NCBI GenBank assembly: GCA_023443455.1
Contig: JAEZUE010000059.1
Span: 47,927 to 111,926, forward strand
Source of the DNA: Verrucomicrobiota bacterium
Lineage (GTDB): Bacteria > Verrucomicrobiota > Verrucomicrobiia > Opitutales > Opitutaceae
Length of the DNA: 64,000 bases
Direction of reading: 5' to 3'
Part shown: in pieces, positions 1 to 8,939 of the stretch
Numbering within the stretch: the first letter of the stretch is position 1
Layout of the letters: each line of letters starts with the position of its first letter
Translations under genes and position numbers: made by a program
Notes under the pieces: model-generated
What the model was told of the DNA's origin: nothing
Seen by the model: only the letters and a program-made list of their open reading frames with translations
The model's database searches: none

Positions 1-1224
1 AGTGTCGGCGGGGACCAACGACAGGCCGGTGGCGTGTTGCCGATACAGCAGCAGCGTGGAGAGGAGGAGGAAGGCGAGCCAGAGCGGGGAGGCGACGTAG
101 GCGAGGATGCCGGTGAGCAGGTGGAGGCGGCTGACGGGGCGGAGGCCCTCGGCGGCGAGCAGCCAGCTGTGTTGGAGGTTGCCCTGGAGCCAGCGGCGGT
201 CGCGTTTGGCGAAATCGATGAGCGTGGCGGGGCATTCCTCGTAGCTGCCGTCGAGTTCGGCGGCGAGCCACACGCCCCAGCCGGCGCGCACGAGCAGGGC
301 GGCCTCGACGTAGTCGTGGCTGAGGATGCGGCCGCCGAAGGGTTCGCGGCCGGGCAACTCGGGCAGCGAGCAGTGCTCGATGAAGGGGGCGAGCCGGAGG
401 ATCGCGTTGTGCCCCCAATAGTTGGATTCGTCGAGCTGCCAGTAGTGGAGGCCGGCCTGGAACACCGGGCCGTAGAGCCGCGAGGCGAACTGCTGCCAGC
501 GGGCGAAGGGGGTGTCGCCGCGGATCAGGCGGGGCACGGTCTGGATGAGGCCGGCCCGGGGGTGGCGCTCCATCAGCCGCACGAGCTGCACGATGGTGCC
601 GCCCTCCATCAGGCTGTCGGCGTCGAGCACGACCATGTAGCGGTAGGCGCCGCCCCAGCGGCGGCAGAAGTCGGCGATGTTGCCGGCCTTCTTGTTCGTG
701 TTCAGACGGCGGCGACGGTAGAAGACGTGCCCGGCGGCGTCGAACTCGCGCACGAGCGCGGCCCACGCCGCCTCCTCGTCGATCCAGCGGTTGGGGTCGG
801 TCGAGTCGCTGAGGATGTAGAAGTGGAAGCCGTCGAGCTGGCCGGTGGCGCGCAACGATTCGTAGATCGCCCGCAGGCCGGCGAAGACGCGCCGGGGCTC
901 CTCGTTGTAGACGGGCATCACGATCGCGGTGGCCCCGGGGGGCAGGCCGCCGGCCGAGTCGTCGGGTTGCAGGCGGAGCCGATCGCCGCGACCGCGCCGC
1001 ACCGCGAAGCCGACGAGCGCCTGCGCGCAACCGAAGGCCGTGAGCAGGACGAGCACGGTGAACAGCCCGAGGTGGGCGACCTTCCATGGGTCGATGCCCG
1101 TGCGCCCGTGCAGGTCGATCATCAGCACGACGGCCGGGGTGGCGAGCGCGCCGACGACCGCTCCGATCAGCAGGCGTCGGCGCAGCTTGCAGGAAGCGGA
1201 GGGCGTGGGTGGCGGTCGGTTCAA
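1..1224 (-). CDS. mdoH: Glucans biosynthesis glucosyltransferase H (partial, C-terminus off the left edge)
   Basis: Inner-membrane family 2 glycosyltransferase that builds the beta-glucan backbone of osmoregulated periplasmic glucans from UDP-glucose. The visible 408 residues have two N-terminal membrane segments (about 12-32 and 42-62) followed by the GT2 domain: TAIVMPVYNEEPRRVFAGLR, the DSTDPN and VVLDADS acidic motifs, WGHNAILR, SHDYVEAALL and the RDRRWLQGN acceptor motif, all as in E. coli MdoH. The start is a TTG at 1224 that overlaps the stop of the preceding ORF (TTGA), so translation is probably coupled; no ATG serves as an alternative. E. coli MdoH is about 850 residues, so roughly half is missing beyond the window. 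The family is certain; the exact start is less so. Confidence 0.93.
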   Translation of the reverse strand, partial: MNRPPPTPSASCKLRRRLLIGAVVGALATPAVVLMIDLHGRTGIDPWKVAHLGLFTVLVLLTAFGCAQALVGFAVRRGRGDRLRLQPDDSAGGLPPGATAIVMPVYNEEPRRVFAGLRAIYESLRATGQLDGFHFYILSDSTDPNRWIDEEAAWAALVREFDAAGHVFYRRRRLNTNKKAGNIADFCRRWGGAYRYMVVLDADSLMEGGTIVQLVRLMERHPRAGLIQTVPRLIRGDTPFARWQQFASRLYGPVFQAGLHYWQLDESNYWGHNAILRLAPFIEHCSLPELPGREPFGGRILSHDYVEAALLVRAGWGVWLAAELDGSYEECPATLIDFAKRDRRWLQGNLQHSWLLAAEGLRPVSRLHLLTGILAYVASPLWLAFLLLSTLLLYRQHATGLSLVPADT

Positions 1225-1802
1225 TGGAGGGCGAGGAAGGCCAGGCCGGCGAGGGCGGCGACGAGCGCGATGCGCACGAGCAGGCGGATGGCCGCCCAGC
1301 GCTGCAGCGCGGTCCACCCGGCGTCGACGAGGCGGGCGACGGAGCCGAGGGGGATGTCCTGCGAGAGCATCTTCGAGAGTTGGGGGGCGGGGCCGGCGCG
1401 CAGGAACGCCGCGCGCATCGCGTCGGAGAGTTCCCGGGGCGGGGCGGAGGGGGCGAGGAAGGCGTCGGGCCAGCGGCCGGGCGCATCGGCGAGGGCGAGG
1501 GCGAGCCGGCCGCGCACGCCGAGGCGCCGGGAGTGGGTGCCTTCCTGGGCGAGGACGGTGGCGAACCAGTCGGTGATGGCGGCGTCGGCCTCGCGCAGGG
1601 CGAGGGTGACGGGCGGGGTGCGGGGCTCGGCGGGGTGGCGTGCCCAGGCGCGGGCGACGATGCGGTTGGTGAGGTCGCTCAGAGTGATGGGTAGAGCGAT
1701 ACGGTGGGCGCGCAGGTAGCTCTCGACCCGTTCGTGGGCCTCGTTCCACGCCGCATCGGTGCGCGGGGGGAAGGGGGGGCGCGCGGCGGGGGGCGGATTC
1801 AT
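1221..1802 (-). CDS. Small membrane-anchored ORF between mdoG and mdoH
   Basis: 193 residues, no function recognised on its own. It is Ala/Arg-rich and probably cytoplasmic except for one hydrophobic segment at the extreme C-terminus (about 170-192). It sits exactly where the cytoplasmic N-terminal region of E. coli MdoH would be encoded, and it overlaps both neighbours by 4 bp (ATGA with mdoG upstream, TTGA with mdoH downstream), so the three are one translationally coupled operon. The start ATG at 1802 is preferred over an in-frame ATG at 1862 because it gives the ATGA junction. It could be a detached N-terminal domain of MdoH or an independent partner of the glucan synthase. A sequencing frameshift is an alternative. 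Confidence 0.7.
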   Translation of the reverse strand: MNPPPAARPPFPPRTDAAWNEAHERVESYLRAHRIALPITLSDLTNRIVARAWARHPAEPRTPPVTLALREADAAITDWFATVLAQEGTHSRRLGVRGRLALALADAPGRWPDAFLAPSAPPRELSDAMRAAFLRAGPAPQLSKMLSQDIPLGSVARLVDAGWTALQRWAAIRLLVRIALVAALAGLAFLALH

Positions 1803-3298
1803 GGCATCCACGCGTAGACCCAAGTCTCGCTCATCGGGTCGAAGCCCTCGCGCAGCCGGCACTGCAGCTCGACCGAGCGGCCCGGCTGCTCGGCCTCGAC
1901 CTCGAGGGCGACGCGCCAGGAGGCGTCGACGGGATTCTTGCGCACGGATTGGCCGAGCAGGCGCGCGCCGGGGCCGAGGCGGATGTCGGCGTCGAGGCTG
2001 CCGTTGTCGCAGCGCGCGATTTCGGGGCCGGCGAAGTCGATCCAGAAGAGCCGGCCGAGCGGTCGGCCGGGCAGGTGGCCGATGTGGGTGGCGGCGACCG
2101 GGGCGGCGGCGGGGGCGGGTTCCTGCAGGGTCCAGCGGAGCCGGTAGGCGAGTTCCCAGGGGGTGCCGGCGGCGGGCAGGTGGTCGGGCACCCAGAAGGC
2201 GGTGACGTTGGCGTCGAACGGGCCGCGGGCCGGCGTCTCCACGAGTTGGATCCGGCCCGGACCCCAGTCGCCGACCGGCTCGACCCAGACCGAGGGGCGG
2301 CGGTGGTAGTCGGCGTCGAGGTCGCCGTAGTGGTCGAAGACGCGGTCGCGCTGGAGCAGGCCGAAGCCGCGGAGGGAGCCGGCGGCGAGGCCGGAGCCGA
2401 AGGGGCCGGCGGGGTTCTGGAGGGGGCGCCAGTAGGAGGTGCCGTCGGCCAGGCGCACGGCGAGGCCGTCGGCCTCGTGCACCTCGGGCCGGGGCTGGCC
2501 GGCGGGGCGGTCGCTGTTCTCGCCGTACCAGAACATTCCTGACAGCGGGGCGAAGCCGGGCAGGGCGACGGTGCTGCGGAACGTGAGGCTGGCGCGCACG
2601 TCGACGACGGTCTCGGTGCCGGGATGCACGACGAACTCGTAGGCACCGGCGACGCGGGGGCTGTCGAGCAGGGCGTAGAGGGTGAGCGCGGCATCGTCGC
2701 GGCGGGGGCGGCCGAGCCAGAAGGCGGTGAAACGGGGAAACTCCTCGCTGGCGAGCGGCCCGGCGTCGAGGGCGAGGGCGCGGGCGGCGAGGCCGTAGTT
2801 TTGGCCTTCGCCCAGGGCGCGGAAGGTGGCGTGGCCGGGGAAGGCGATGAGCTCGTCGAAATGCCCCGGGCGGTTGAGGGCGGTGAGCACGCGGAAACCG
2901 CCATAGCCGAGCGAGGCGGGCAGGCGCCCGGGCGGGCGGCGTTCTCCGTAGTTGAAAAATCCGGTCGCGAACGGGATCTCCTGCACGTGGGTGGCGCTGA
3001 ATTCGTGGAGACGCACCGGCGGCGAGCCGTTGGCGAAGGGGTGGATCAGCTGGGCGCGGAACGGCAGCCCGTCGGCCGCCCAGAGGGAGTCCTCGGGGCG
3101 GAAGCGGATGGTGGCCAACTCGTCGGCGGGGAGCTCGGCCAGCGCGCGTGGTGGTGCCGCCGGGTCTTCGGCGTGGGCCGTGGCGGCGTGGGCGGCGGCG
3201 AGCTGGCGGACCGTGTCGAAATCGACCTGCACGCGTTCGGCCTCGGCCGAGGCGAGCACGGGGAGGGCGGCGAGGAGGGCGAGACGGACAGGCTTCAT
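1799..3298 (-). CDS. mdoG: Periplasmic glucan biosynthesis protein MdoG/MdoD family
   Basis: Periplasmic protein needed for synthesis or branching of osmoregulated periplasmic glucans made by MdoH. The 499 residues start with a Sec signal peptide (MKPVRLALLAALPVLASA) and then match the MdoG fold: VDFDTVRQLA near the mature N-terminus, FRPEDSLWAADGLPFRAQLI, SLGYGGFRVLTALNRPGHFDE, FGLLQRDRVFDHYGDLDADY, and PSVWVEPVGDWGPG. E. coli MdoG is 511 residues. The signal peptide is of Sec rather than Tat type, closer to MdoG than to MdoD. It is first in the operon with the small ORF and mdoH. The start at 3298 is chosen because it begins the signal peptide; an upstream in-frame extension to 3439 has no signal-like start. 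Confidence 0.93.
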   Translation of the reverse strand: MKPVRLALLAALPVLASAEAERVQVDFDTVRQLAAAHAATAHAEDPAAPPRALAELPADELATIRFRPEDSLWAADGLPFRAQLIHPFANGSPPVRLHEFSATHVQEIPFATGFFNYGERRPPGRLPASLGYGGFRVLTALNRPGHFDELIAFPGHATFRALGEGQNYGLAARALALDAGPLASEEFPRFTAFWLGRPRRDDAALTLYALLDSPRVAGAYEFVVHPGTETVVDVRASLTFRSTVALPGFAPLSGMFWYGENSDRPAGQPRPEVHEADGLAVRLADGTSYWRPLQNPAGPFGSGLAAGSLRGFGLLQRDRVFDHYGDLDADYHRRPSVWVEPVGDWGPGRIQLVETPARGPFDANVTAFWVPDHLPAAGTPWELAYRLRWTLQEPAPAAAPVAATHIGHLPGRPLGRLFWIDFAGPEIARCDNGSLDADIRLGPGARLLGQSVRKNPVDASWRVALEVEAEQPGRSVELQCRLREGFDPMSETWVYAWMP

Positions 3299-3456
3299 GC
3301 GTAGGGCCGCCGGGTTTGCGGAAGGGCGTATGTCAGCGCGGGCGGGAAAAGGTTGCACGAGCAAAAATCCGTGAAGGGCCGGAGCGATTTGCGGGGGCGT
3401 GGCGTTTTGGGCGGGCCAAGGACCGGTGGGGCCGCTCAACTGCGCCGCTCCGCAGC

Positions 3457-5385
3457 ATGCGCTTCCTCAGAAAACTCTTCGGCAAAAAGGTCACGGTCTC
3501 GGTCGGGGCCGTCAACTCGACCGTGGGCACCGGTCCCGCGCCCACCGGTGCGCCCCCGCCGGCGGACCCGGCACGGGTGGCGGACGGTATCCGGGTGTAC
3601 GATGCGTATGGCCGGGAGCTGTCGATCCCGCGCGAGCAATGGCGGGAGCATGTGTTGCCCGGGCATCTGGCCAAGGTGCGCGACGAACCCGACCTGTTGG
3701 CGGCGAGCCTCCTCGAGGCGCTGCGGAACGGTTTCGCCGACGAGGTCCTGGATTCGGCCGAACACCTCGCGCAGACCGACCCCGACGCCGAGCGGGGCAC
3801 CGTGGTGCTTGCGCTTGTCCATCGCGAATGCCGACGGGGCGCGGAGGCGGAGCGGGTGCTGCGGGAGTTTCTCGCGGTTCACGGCGAGACGGGGGTGGTG
3901 CTGGCCAATCTGGGGGATTTGCTCGCGGAGCGCGGCGAGGACGAGGAAAGCGCCGAGGTGCTCGGCCGGGCGCTCGAGCTCGATCCGAATCTGGACAACG
4001 CTCTCGCGCGGTATCTGGCGCAGCGGCGTTCGGCAGGCGGGGAGGCGGCCGTCGGCAACGCGTTGCGCGAGCTGGCGGAACGCCCCGGGAGCTGGCGCGC
4101 CCGGTTGTGGCTGGCGCGCGATGCGCTCCGGGAGCGACGGCTCGAAGCGGCGCTGGGCCTGTATCGGGAGGCGCTGGAACTGGCGCCCCGGCCGGTGCCG
4201 GCGGACCTGCTCGTGCAGATGAGCGGCGACCTCGGCAATGCGGCCCACCTGCCCGAGCTGCTGACCCTTGTGGGTCCGTGGTTCGACGTCGGGGTGCACG
4301 GCCTGCCGGTGGGCAACAACCTCATCAAGGCGTTGCTCGATCTCGGGCGTCTCGACGAGGCGCGTACGCTGCTCGACCGGCTCCATGCCTGCCGACGGCC
4401 GGATTGGAAGGCGTCGCTCGAGCGCTGGGACGGCGAGCTCGCCCGGGCCCGTGTCGCCATCACTCCGGTACCGCCCGAGGCGCAGGTGGAGTTCGTGATG
4501 TTGCATGGCGACGGGCCGGTGTGGCTGCCTCCGGCGTCGCCCGCCGCGGAACTGTTTCCGGCGCCGGGCGGGGAGCGGCTGCGCATCGCGTTTCTCGGGA
4601 GCAGCGGCGAGACGGTGGCGCGGAGCGGGAAGGTGGTGGCGCAGCTCAGCGACGGCCCGGGGCGGGTGAGCCGGGCGCTGCCGGTTTTCCTGGCCGAGCA
4701 GGTGTTCTTCCACGGGCATGCGCAGGTGCGGCCGCTCATGCCTTGGGTGCGGGGCGACGCCACGGCCTTCGTCTTCAGCGGCGATCCCTGGCCGGCCGGA
4801 GAGGCCGCGCGCCAGGCCGGGCTGCTCGAGCCGGCGGCGGACTACGTGGTCGTCACGCATCTGAGGGTGGTGGCCGACCCGTGGCGGGTGGAGCTGCGGC
4901 TGGTGCGCACGATCGACGCGCAGGTTCTCGGCACACTGGAGGCGGATTTCCCGATGCACCGGCCCGAGGAGGCGTTGTTGCGCCTCGCGCGGGAGCTGAT
5001 CGCGCTGCTCGAGGCGCGGGCGGCCTTCGTGGTGGAACCGCCCCCGGCCGCCTACCGGGTACCGGAGGGTGGACACTTCGCCCACTATCTGTTGCGGCTC
5101 GAACAGTTGCTGGCGGTGCGTTGCCACATGGCCGACGAGACGGCCGAACGGGATCTGCACGGCGAGCGCGAGATCGTCGAGGGCTCGCTGCATCTCTGCC
5201 TTGCGCAGCCCGACAACGTCGTGCCGCGCCTGCTGCTGGCCGAGGTGTTGCGCCGGATGGTCAAGCTGGTGCCGCAGGTCGTGGCGGAGTTCCGCGAGAA
5301 GATCGAGCTGCTGCAGCGGGAGCACCCGCTGGCCGGAGCCGAGCGGGCGGTGGTGGGGCGGCTCTTCGACGAGTTGTACGACTGA
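3457..5385 (+). CDS. TPR-repeat protein, function unknown
   Basis: 642 residues, mostly helical. Residues about 80-330 are tetratricopeptide-like repeats (for example ESAEVLGRALELDPNLDNAL and EAALGLYREALELAP), followed by a second region (about 350-640) that I do not recognise, containing mixed alpha/beta stretches such as VFFHGHAQVRPLMPW. There is no signal peptide or membrane segment, so it is probably cytoplasmic. It starts at ATG 3457 (MRFLRKLFGKKVTVSVG), is divergent from mdoG and stands alone before hsdM. TPR proteins are usually scaffolds; nothing visible points to a specific partner. Confidence 0.8.
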   Translation: MRFLRKLFGKKVTVSVGAVNSTVGTGPAPTGAPPPADPARVADGIRVYDAYGRELSIPREQWREHVLPGHLAKVRDEPDLLAASLLEALRNGFADEVLDSAEHLAQTDPDAERGTVVLALVHRECRRGAEAERVLREFLAVHGETGVVLANLGDLLAERGEDEESAEVLGRALELDPNLDNALARYLAQRRSAGGEAAVGNALRELAERPGSWRARLWLARDALRERRLEAALGLYREALELAPRPVPADLLVQMSGDLGNAAHLPELLTLVGPWFDVGVHGLPVGNNLIKALLDLGRLDEARTLLDRLHACRRPDWKASLERWDGELARARVAITPVPPEAQVEFVMLHGDGPVWLPPASPAAELFPAPGGERLRIAFLGSSGETVARSGKVVAQLSDGPGRVSRALPVFLAEQVFFHGHAQVRPLMPWVRGDATAFVFSGDPWPAGEAARQAGLLEPAADYVVVTHLRVVADPWRVELRLVRTIDAQVLGTLEADFPMHRPEEALLRLARELIALLEARAAFVVEPPPAAYRVPEGGHFAHYLLRLEQLLAVRCHMADETAERDLHGEREIVEGSLHLCLAQPDNVVPRLLLAEVLRRMVKLVPQVVAEFREKIELLQREHPLAGAERAVVGRLFDELYD

Positions 5386-5398
5386 GGCTGCACTTGAT

Positions 5399-5421
5399 CC
5401 GCCGGCTTGCAGTGCCGGCGG
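5399..5421. other. GC-rich stem-loop after the TPR gene
   Basis: CCGCCGGC and GCCGGCGG form a perfect 8-bp stem around the loop TTGCAGT, 13 bp after the TPR stop codon and 34 bp before hsdM. There is no T run, so it would be a weak intrinsic terminator at best. It may just separate the two transcripts. Confidence 0.4.
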
Positions 5422-5454
5422 GGGCGCGTCGGAATGCGCGCTTCCGTTTCCCCC

Positions 5455-7674
5455 ATGACCAAGGACCAACTCAAGAAACTCGAGGCCGACCTCTGGCGCG
5501 CCGCCGACAACCTCCGCGCCAACTCCGACCTCAAGTCCTCCGAGTATTCGATCCCCGTCCTCGGCATCATCTTCCTGCGCTTCGCCGACAACAACTACCG
5601 CCGCCACGAGGCGGAGATCGTCGCCGAGTATCAGAAGCTCAAGGGCACCCGCCGCGAGAAGAAGATCTCCGACATCGCCGTGGAGCGCTGCGGTTTCTAC
5701 CTGCCCGACCACGCGCGCTACGAGCACCTGCTCCAGCTCCCGGAAAACCGCGACATCGCCAAGGCCCTGAAGGAGGCCTTCGTCGCCATCGAGGAGTACA
5801 AGCCCGAGCTCGAGGGCGTGTTGCCGAAGGACGGCTACTTCGCCCTCACGCGCTCCGACAAGTCGCTGCCGAAACAGCTCCTGCGCACTTTCGCCGATAT
5901 CCCGGCCTCCGCCACCGGCGATCTCTTCGGGCAGATCTACGAGTACTTCCTCGGCGAGTTCGCCCGCAGCGAAGGGCAGAAGGGCGGCGAGTTTTTCACA
6001 CCGCGCTCGGTCGTGCGCCTGATGGTCGAGATCATCGAGCCGCACGGCGGCCGCGTATTCGACCCCGCCTGCGGCTCCGGCGGCATGTTCGTGCAGTCCG
6101 CCCAGTTCATCGCCGAGCACCGCCGCGAGCTCCAGCAGGGCGCCGACGATGTCTTCGTCTGCGGCCAGGAGAAGACCCTGGAGACCGTCAACCTCGCCAA
6201 GATGAACCTCGCGGTGAACGGTCTGCGCGGTGAGATCAAGCAGGCCAACACCTACTACGACGACCCGCACAAGAGCTTCGGCGCCTTCGACTACGTGCTC
6301 GCGAATCCGCCCTTCAACGTCGATGAGGTCTCGCTCTCCGCCGTCGAGAAGGACCGCCGCTTCAACACCTTCGGCCTGCCGCGCAACAAGACCAAGCTGA
6401 AGTCCGCCGACGCCGGCAAGGAGACGGTCCCCAACGCGAATTATCTCTGGATCAATCTGTTCGCCACCTCGCTCAAGCCGCAGGGTCGCGCCGCGCTGGT
6501 GATGGCCAACTCCGCCTCCGACGCCCGCCACTCCGAGGCCGACATCCGCCGCCGCCTCGTCGAGCAGAACCTCATCGCTGGCATGCTCACGTTGCCGTCG
6601 AACATGTTTTATACTGTCACCCTGCCGGCCACGCTCTGGTTCTTCGACCGCGCCAAGCCCGACGACCGCATCCTCTTCCTCGATGCGCGCAATGTCTTTA
6701 CGCAGATCGACCGCGCGCACCGGGAGTTCACCGACGAGCAGGTGGCCAACATTGCCGTGATCTCGCACCTGAGGCACGGACGGCGAGAGCGCTTCGTCGA
6801 GCTGGTCGACCGGCATTTCGCCGAGGGCATGAAGCGTCTGCGCGAGAACCGGGCCGCCGTCGAGCCTGTGACCGCGCAACTCCTCGAAGTCCTCGACGAT
6901 GCCGCCGGCAAACAGGCCGTCGGCCGCCTCGTCGCCGAGTGGGCGGCCCTGGCGAAGTTGGAGAAGCGCTACGTCGAGTACACCGGGGATTCGTCTGCCC
7001 GTCGTAGGAGCCTGCTTGCAGGCGATTCCGACACCGATGGGCGTGCCCCCGCGCAGATCGCGTGCAAGCACGCTCCTACAGCGACCTCCGATGTAGGAGC
7101 CTGCTCGCAGGCGATCCGAAAAGACATCGCGAGCAAGCTCGCTCCTACAGGCAACGACATCGCGGCGATCAACCGCGCGCAGCAGAAGCTCCGCGAGGCG
7201 TTCGATCCGTTCTTCGCCGGGCTGCACGAGGGGCTGAAGCATCTCGACAAGGTGGTGCGGGCGCACGAGAAGGCGCTCGCCGCCGCCGCGCAGGCCGAGG
7301 GCAAACGCGGCACGACCGACCGCGCCACCCGCGCGCTGAAGGAGGCGCTGGAGGCGCTGCACGCCGAGGTGAAGCAGGCCGAGGCCAGCTTCGGGCATGT
7401 GCGCTGGCTGCAGGAACGTTTTCCGGAGGCGGCCTACGAGGACGTGACCGGCCTGTGCAAACTCGCCACGCCCGCCGAGGTGGCCGAGCAGGAGTACTCG
7501 CTGAACCCCGGCCGCTACGTCGGCGTCGTCATCGAGGAGGACGGGAAGACGGAGGAGGAGTTCGCGGCGGAGATGTCCTCCGCTACTGATGAACTGCGGA
7601 AGCTCTGCGCAACTGCGCGCTTGCTGGAGTCAGTCATCACGAAGAATGCAGAAACTTTGGCGGGTGGTTTATGA
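5455..7674 (+). CDS. hsdM: Type I restriction-modification system methyltransferase subunit HsdM
   Basis: N6-adenine methyltransferase subunit of a type I restriction enzyme; two copies join one HsdS to methylate the bipartite target site. The 739 residues begin with the HsdM N-terminal helical domain (LWRAADNLRANSDLKSSEY, PVLGIIFLRF), followed by the SAM-binding motif DPACGSGG (203-210) and the catalytic motif NPPF (284-287). The C-terminal third is a long charged, probably coiled-coil region, as in the larger HsdM subfamily. The ATG at 5455 starts the conserved N-terminus. hsdS overlaps its end by ATGA. Odd: residues about 517-565 (bases 7004-7148) are encoded by four REP elements inserted in frame, adding about 50 residues unlike their surroundings. 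Confidence 0.95.
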   Translation: MTKDQLKKLEADLWRAADNLRANSDLKSSEYSIPVLGIIFLRFADNNYRRHEAEIVAEYQKLKGTRREKKISDIAVERCGFYLPDHARYEHLLQLPENRDIAKALKEAFVAIEEYKPELEGVLPKDGYFALTRSDKSLPKQLLRTFADIPASATGDLFGQIYEYFLGEFARSEGQKGGEFFTPRSVVRLMVEIIEPHGGRVFDPACGSGGMFVQSAQFIAEHRRELQQGADDVFVCGQEKTLETVNLAKMNLAVNGLRGEIKQANTYYDDPHKSFGAFDYVLANPPFNVDEVSLSAVEKDRRFNTFGLPRNKTKLKSADAGKETVPNANYLWINLFATSLKPQGRAALVMANSASDARHSEADIRRRLVEQNLIAGMLTLPSNMFYTVTLPATLWFFDRAKPDDRILFLDARNVFTQIDRAHREFTDEQVANIAVISHLRHGRRERFVELVDRHFAEGMKRLRENRAAVEPVTAQLLEVLDDAAGKQAVGRLVAEWAALAKLEKRYVEYTGDSSARRRSLLAGDSDTDGRAPAQIACKHAPTATSDVGACSQAIRKDIASKLAPTGNDIAAINRAQQKLREAFDPFFAGLHEGLKHLDKVVRAHEKALAAAAQAEGKRGTTDRATRALKEALEALHAEVKQAEASFGHVRWLQERFPEAAYEDVTGLCKLATPAEVAEQEYSLNPGRYVGVVIEEDGKTEEEFAAEMSSATDELRKLCATARLLESVITKNAETLAGGL
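7004..7148. repeat. Four REP elements (family A) inside hsdM
   Basis: Copies of the consensus GTAGGAGCSTGCTYGCASGC followed by GATY lie at 7004-7027 (+), 7056-7079 (-), 7093-7116 (+) and 7126-7148 (-), i.e. two head-to-head pairs. Each copy is itself a hairpin (for example GCCTGC-TT-GCAGGC). The whole block stays in frame and without stops within hsdM. The same element brackets the RAYT gene 2.5 kb downstream. Confidence 0.9.
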
Positions 7675-8939
7675 GCATATGGCCGTTCACCAAGCTTGGC
7701 TCGATTGCTGAGTTCAAAAACGGGCTCAATTACTCCCACGAAAATTGGGGGCGTGGGGTTAAGGTCATTGGGGTCGCCGACTTCCAGGACTACCTCTATC
7801 CGCGGTATGAGACTCTTGGGGAAATTGACCCACGAGGTGTTGTCCGCGATCAGGACTATTTGGAGGACGGTGACATCCTCTTTGTTCGTTCGAATGGAAA
7901 CCCGGCCCTGATTGGACGGAGCCTTGTGATCAAGGAACCACCTGAACGGGTCTCGCATTCAGGGTTCACGATCCGGCTCAGGTTTACCTCGGACCAAGTC
8001 TTTCTCCCGTTCTATGTATACCTGTTTCGCTCGTCACTGATTCGTTCGACGCTGAGCGTTTTCGGAGGGGGGACAAACATCAGTAATCTCAATCAAGAGA
8101 TTCTGCGGCGTCTATCCGTTCCGGTTCCGTCGCTTCCGACCCAGCGAAAGATCGCGACGGTGCTGGGGGCGTATGACGACCTGATCGAGGCGAACCGGCG
8201 GCGGATCGTGTTGCTGGAGAAGATGGCGGAGGAGCTCTACCGCGAATGGTTCGTCCGCCTCCGCTTCCCCGGCCACGCGAAAACCAAAATCACCAAAGGT
8301 CTCCCGGCGGGGTGGAGTTTGGTCCAGTTGGCGAACGCCTTCGACTTCACTGGCGGTGGAACGCCATCGAAGGAAGTTTCACGCTATTGGCAGGACGGGA
8401 CGATCAATTGGTTCACGCCGTCGGACATCACCGCTGCCAGCGGGATCTTTCTCGATCAGTCCAGTGATCGCTGCACCGAAGAGGGGTTTGCGGAAAGTTC
8501 GGCCAAGATGTTCCCGGCTTACTCGGTGATGATGACCAGTCGGGCCACGATCGGAGCCATCGGGATCAACCTAACGCCGGCATGCACGAACCAAGGCTTC
8601 ATCACCTGTGTGCCAAATGAGCGTTATCCACTGCCGTATCTTTTCCACTGGCTCAAGCTGGGGAAGACGCACTTCGAGCTTTTGTCCGGTGGATCCACGT
8701 TCGCCGAGTTGACGAAGGGGACGTTCAAGAAGATGGCGATACTCACTCCGCCGCAGGCGCTGATGGACAGCTTCGCTGAGCGAGAGCGGCCGATGTTCCA
8801 GACCATCGAGATTCTCCAGCGCCAGAACGCCAACCTCACCCGCACGCGGGACCTGCTGTTGCCGCGGTTGATCTCGGGGAAGCTGGCGGTGGACACGCTC
8901 GACATCGCCTTCCCGCCGAGCCTGGCGGCGGGCCGCTGA
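7671..8939 (+). CDS. hsdS: Type I restriction-modification system specificity subunit HsdS
   Basis: DNA-recognition subunit with two target recognition domains. Residues about 5-165 form TRD1 (WPFTKLGSIAEFKNGLNY start, LSVPVPSLPTQRKIATVLGA end) and about 170-200 the first spacer helix (YDDLIEANRRRIVLLEKMAE). Residues about 215-365 form TRD2 (GWSLVQLANAFDFTGGGTPS), and the second conserved helix ends TRDLLLPRLISGKL. At 422 residues it is of normal family length. Its ATG overlaps the hsdM stop (ATGA). The TRD-coding bases are visibly more AT-rich than hsdM and hsdR, as is common for horizontally shuffled specificity domains. Its last ~105 bp recur twice downstream in a REP-containing tandem array. 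Confidence 0.95.
   Translation: MSIWPFTKLGSIAEFKNGLNYSHENWGRGVKVIGVADFQDYLYPRYETLGEIDPRGVVRDQDYLEDGDILFVRSNGNPALIGRSLVIKEPPERVSHSGFTIRLRFTSDQVFLPFYVYLFRSSLIRSTLSVFGGGTNISNLNQEILRRLSVPVPSLPTQRKIATVLGAYDDLIEANRRRIVLLEKMAEELYREWFVRLRFPGHAKTKITKGLPAGWSLVQLANAFDFTGGGTPSKEVSRYWQDGTINWFTPSDITAASGIFLDQSSDRCTEEGFAESSAKMFPAYSVMMTSRATIGAIGINLTPACTNQGFITCVPNERYPLPYLFHWLKLGKTHFELLSGGSTFAELTKGTFKKMAILTPPQALMDSFAERERPMFQTIEILQRQNANLTRTRDLLLPRLISGKLAVDTLDIAFPPSLAAGR

Noticed and set aside
3436..7398. A 1320-codon open frame on the minus strand opposite the TPR and hsdM genes
   Set aside because: It has no recognisable motif and mirrors real codons of the plus-strand genes, which have clear families and start sites.
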